Part shown: piece after piece, positions 5,563-6,734 of the stretch | How the letters are laid out: every line of letters begins with the position of its first letter | Numbering within the stretch: position 1 is the first letter of the stretch | From: Muribaculaceae bacterium | Lineage (GTDB): Bacteria; Bacteroidota; Bacteroidia; Bacteroidales; Muribaculaceae | Assembly (NCBI GenBank): GCA_017962285.1 | Contig: JAGCVR010000158.1 | Coordinates: forward strand, 1-6,734 | DNA length: 6,734 nt | Direction: 5' to 3' | Notes under the pieces: generated by a model | Databases searched by the model: none | Told to the model about the DNA's origin: nothing | What the model saw: the letters and a program-made list of their open reading frames with translations, nothing else | Program-made: the position numbers and the translations under genes

Positions 5563-6525
5563 TTATTCTATTTGATTCTCTGTTTGATTTTCTGTTTGAT
5601 TCTCTGTTTGATCGTTGACGGAATTTTCTTGGTTTTGCGTCTTTTTCTCCCTGCGCTTGAATTCTATTTTGCTGATATACATACTGACAAGAATGGGCAC
5701 CACCGAACAAAGTATCAGATCTGCTACTGCCCTGAATTCATTGGCATAGGATTTGGGGGTTACCGTCAGCAGTTCGGCTATTGTCATTGCCAGAGCCGCC
5801 AACAGGAAACCGCTTCCCAATGTAACAGCTACCCTCCAGAAATTTCCCCAGAAGCCATAACCGAACAATTGCCTGTAATCATAAAAATAGCATAAGGGAA
5901 GAAGTATGTAGAAATAGTCACCGAACAAGTCGGCAAGGTCATCCACAATCAGCACCTGAATGGCAACAAACACCGTGATGAAAAAACCTTGCGGCAGCGT
6001 GTGCCTGGTGTTGCGTGGCGAATAGCGGAAAACGCACCATGTGGGGACAATGTAAAAACATATCATGGTCAGCCATCCCCATCCTTTATTGCTGTGAAAC
6101 CAGGTAAAAAACTGATCGACCAATGGTGACCCCCCACTAAATACCTTGGCTTCATGGGTACCGAACAAATTATCAATTATAATACTTATCACACCCATGA
6201 CAATCAGCATTTTCACCGGCGGGAACGACACTTGCCGCTTGCCGTTGATATAGTCGCTGATCATGTAGCCCGGACGCCACATCAGCTGCCACAGGGAGTA
6301 TAGCATGGAACGGCTGTTCATCCCCAACACCTCGGCGGTGCTTTGAAGCACGCTCTTCCAGGATATCTTATTTAAATCGGCCTTTTGCGAGCAATATGGG
6401 CAATAGTTACCCACAAAATCGTTCTCGCAGTTGACACATCTGTGATGTTCCGGTCCATCAAAACTCCAGTCGAAGGCATTGAGTTGCCATGCCTTGAAAC
6501 GCTTGTATTGTTGTTTGAAGTTCAT
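5563..6525 (-). CDS. DUF3667 domain membrane protein with N-terminal zinc ribbon
   Basis: The 320-residue protein starts at ATG 6525; a GTG directly before it (6528) is a possible but less likely start. Residues 30-45 hold a CX2C...CX2C zinc ribbon (CVNC, NYCPYC; Cys30, 33, 42, 45). The following block at about 79-108 (LWQLMWRPGYMISDYINGKR, then VSFPPVKML) is the hallmark of DUF3667, a family common in Bacteroidota. Roughly five or six hydrophobic segments follow (about 103-119, 149-167, 179-194, 203-215, 232-253, 267-285), placing it in the inner membrane with the ribbon probably on the cytoplasmic side. The C-terminus is charged and ends in a TENQ repeat. No function is established for the family. 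It is the first gene of a unit with the S8 protease, whose start lies 2 bp after this stop codon, so the two are probably co-translated; a role in envelope protein handling is only a guess. Confidence 0.9.
   Translation of the reverse strand: MNFKQQYKRFKAWQLNAFDWSFDGPEHHRCVNCENDFVGNYCPYCSQKADLNKISWKSVLQSTAEVLGMNSRSMLYSLWQLMWRPGYMISDYINGKRQVSFPPVKMLIVMGVISIIIDNLFGTHEAKVFSGGSPLVDQFFTWFHSNKGWGWLTMICFYIVPTWCVFRYSPRNTRHTLPQGFFITVFVAIQVLIVDDLADLFGDYFYILLPLCYFYDYRQLFGYGFWGNFWRVAVTLGSGFLLAALAMTIAELLTVTPKSYANEFRAVADLILCSVVPILVSMYISKIEFKRREKKTQNQENSVNDQTENQTENQTENQIE
5568..5615 (-). repeat. Four 12-bp tandem repeats at the 3' end of the DUF3667 gene
   Basis: On the plus strand the unit CTGTTTGATTCT occurs four times in a row, with one to three mismatches in the outer copies (5568, 5580, 5592, 5604). 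On the coding strand it encodes the C-terminal NDQ-TENQ-TENQ-TENQ-IE of the DUF3667 protein. Because 12 is a multiple of three, gain or loss of a unit would only lengthen or shorten the polar tail. In the protease frame the same DNA reads as an SNRE/SNRK repeat, which is one reason to think that this upstream extension of the protease is not translated. Confidence 0.85.
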
Positions 6526-6542
6526 CACCGTTGTTAAACTTT

Positions 6543-6563
6543 TTCGTAAAGATACGACAAATT
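6543..6563 (-). promoter_or_regulatory. Promoter-like element upstream of the DUF3667-protease unit
   Basis: The minus strand repeats TTTGTCGTATCTTTACGA, identical over these 18 bases to the element at 3439-3463. The -7-like box TATCTTTA is at 6554-6547, about 20 bp from the ATG at 6525, giving a leader of only some 15 nt. The outer inverted-repeat arms are imperfect here because of one mismatch. A small inverted repeat CTGAA-CA-TTCAG (6565-6576) lies just upstream, near where a -33 box would be; no clear TTTG is seen at that distance. Confidence 0.6.
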
Positions 6564-6629
6564 TCTGAACATTCAGTTGGTTTCAGCAAAAAAAACACTT
6601 ACAACTTCTTCAAACACTGAACAATGCTG

Positions 6630-6734
6630 TCACTCAACCTCCTTGCGCCTGGGATTCTTCGGGAACCAGCCTTTCTCCACCCGCTTTTTCTGAGCAAACA
6701 GTTCACCGATGCCCCAAAGTGCCGATGCCCCGAA
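6630..6734 (-). CDS. C-terminal part of a small membrane protein resembling DUF4491
   Basis: Only the last 34 codons and the TGA stop are present; the start lies beyond the right edge. The frame reads FGASALWGIGELFAQKKRVE followed by KGWFPKNPRRKEVE. The pattern LWxIxELFxQxxRVxKGWFPxNPxRK is recalled from the C-terminus of DUF4491 proteins, small (about 100 residue) integral membrane proteins of unknown function found in Bacteroidota and Firmicutes. The visible part would be the end of the last membrane segment and the basic cytoplasmic tail. A 104-bp gap with its own promoter-like element separates it from the DUF3667 gene, so it is probably a separate transcription unit. The family call rests on memory of the tail motif, without a search. 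Confidence 0.65.
   Translation of the reverse strand, partial: FGASALWGIGELFAQKKRVEKGWFPKNPRRKEVE

Noticed and set aside
5561..5710. Upstream extension of the protease to ATG 5710
   Set aside because: It would overlap the conserved DUF3667 frame, translate the 12-bp repeat in a second frame and bury the signal peptide behind 50 basic residues.
6526..6528. GTG start for the DUF3667 protein
   Set aside because: An ATG follows directly and ATG is strongly preferred; the difference is one residue.
6588..6595. Run of eight A (T8 on the minus strand) after the DUF4491-like gene as a terminator
   Set aside because: No convincing stem of five or more pairs lies directly upstream of the T-run, so an intrinsic terminator is not supported.
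1..6734. CRISPR array, tRNA or rRNA gene, insertion sequence or phage genes
   Set aside because: No regularly spaced repeats, no recognisable RNA gene, transposase or inverted terminal repeats were seen; coding sequence fills nearly the whole window.

Overview
This is a gene-dense chromosomal window from a member of the Bacteroidota, probably of the order Bacteroidales. The evidence is the pair of Bacteroidota-typical families DUF3667 and DUF4491, A-rich gene starts without Shine-Dalgarno sequences, promoter boxes close to TAnnTTTG, and a short FDxTGRP...GIYI-NG-KVVIR tail on a secreted protease. A Prevotella-like or Muribaculaceae-like host is possible, but the genus cannot be fixed from this sequence. 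Every gene lies on the minus strand, so transcription runs from the right end to the left.

Right end (6630-6734): the last 34 codons of a small membrane protein that resembles DUF4491. A 104-bp gap (6526-6629) with a promoter-like element follows. Next comes a two-gene unit: a DUF3667 zinc-ribbon membrane protein (5563-6525) and an exported subtilisin-family (S8) protease (3464-5560). The protease probably starts at a TTG two bases after the DUF3667 stop, so the two are likely translationally coupled.

Middle (3368-3463): a 96-bp intergenic region. It carries a second copy of the same promoter-like element, here as a perfect inverted repeat, and a leader with three 10-bp tandem repeats, each containing an ATG.

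Left part (1-3367): a five-gene operon with gaps of 4-22 bp. In order of transcription it encodes a YqhD/butanol-dehydrogenase-type iron-containing alcohol dehydrogenase, a VOC/glyoxalase-like protein, a LacA/Maa-type sugar O-acetyltransferase, an exported DUF362 protein, and the start of an iron-sulfur flavoprotein-like oxidoreductase. The content suggests aldehyde or electrophile handling and redox chemistry; this is inferred from families only.

The most notable observation is that the first gene of this operon is broken near its 5' end. The family N-terminus is readable from an ATG at 3367, but codon 14, where the family usually has Tyr, is an amber TAG. The only open frame left starts at a TTG and lacks the first 19 residues. 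No wholly new system is evident. The amber codon, the shared promoter palindrome, the repeat-filled leader and the protease start are the points worth following.
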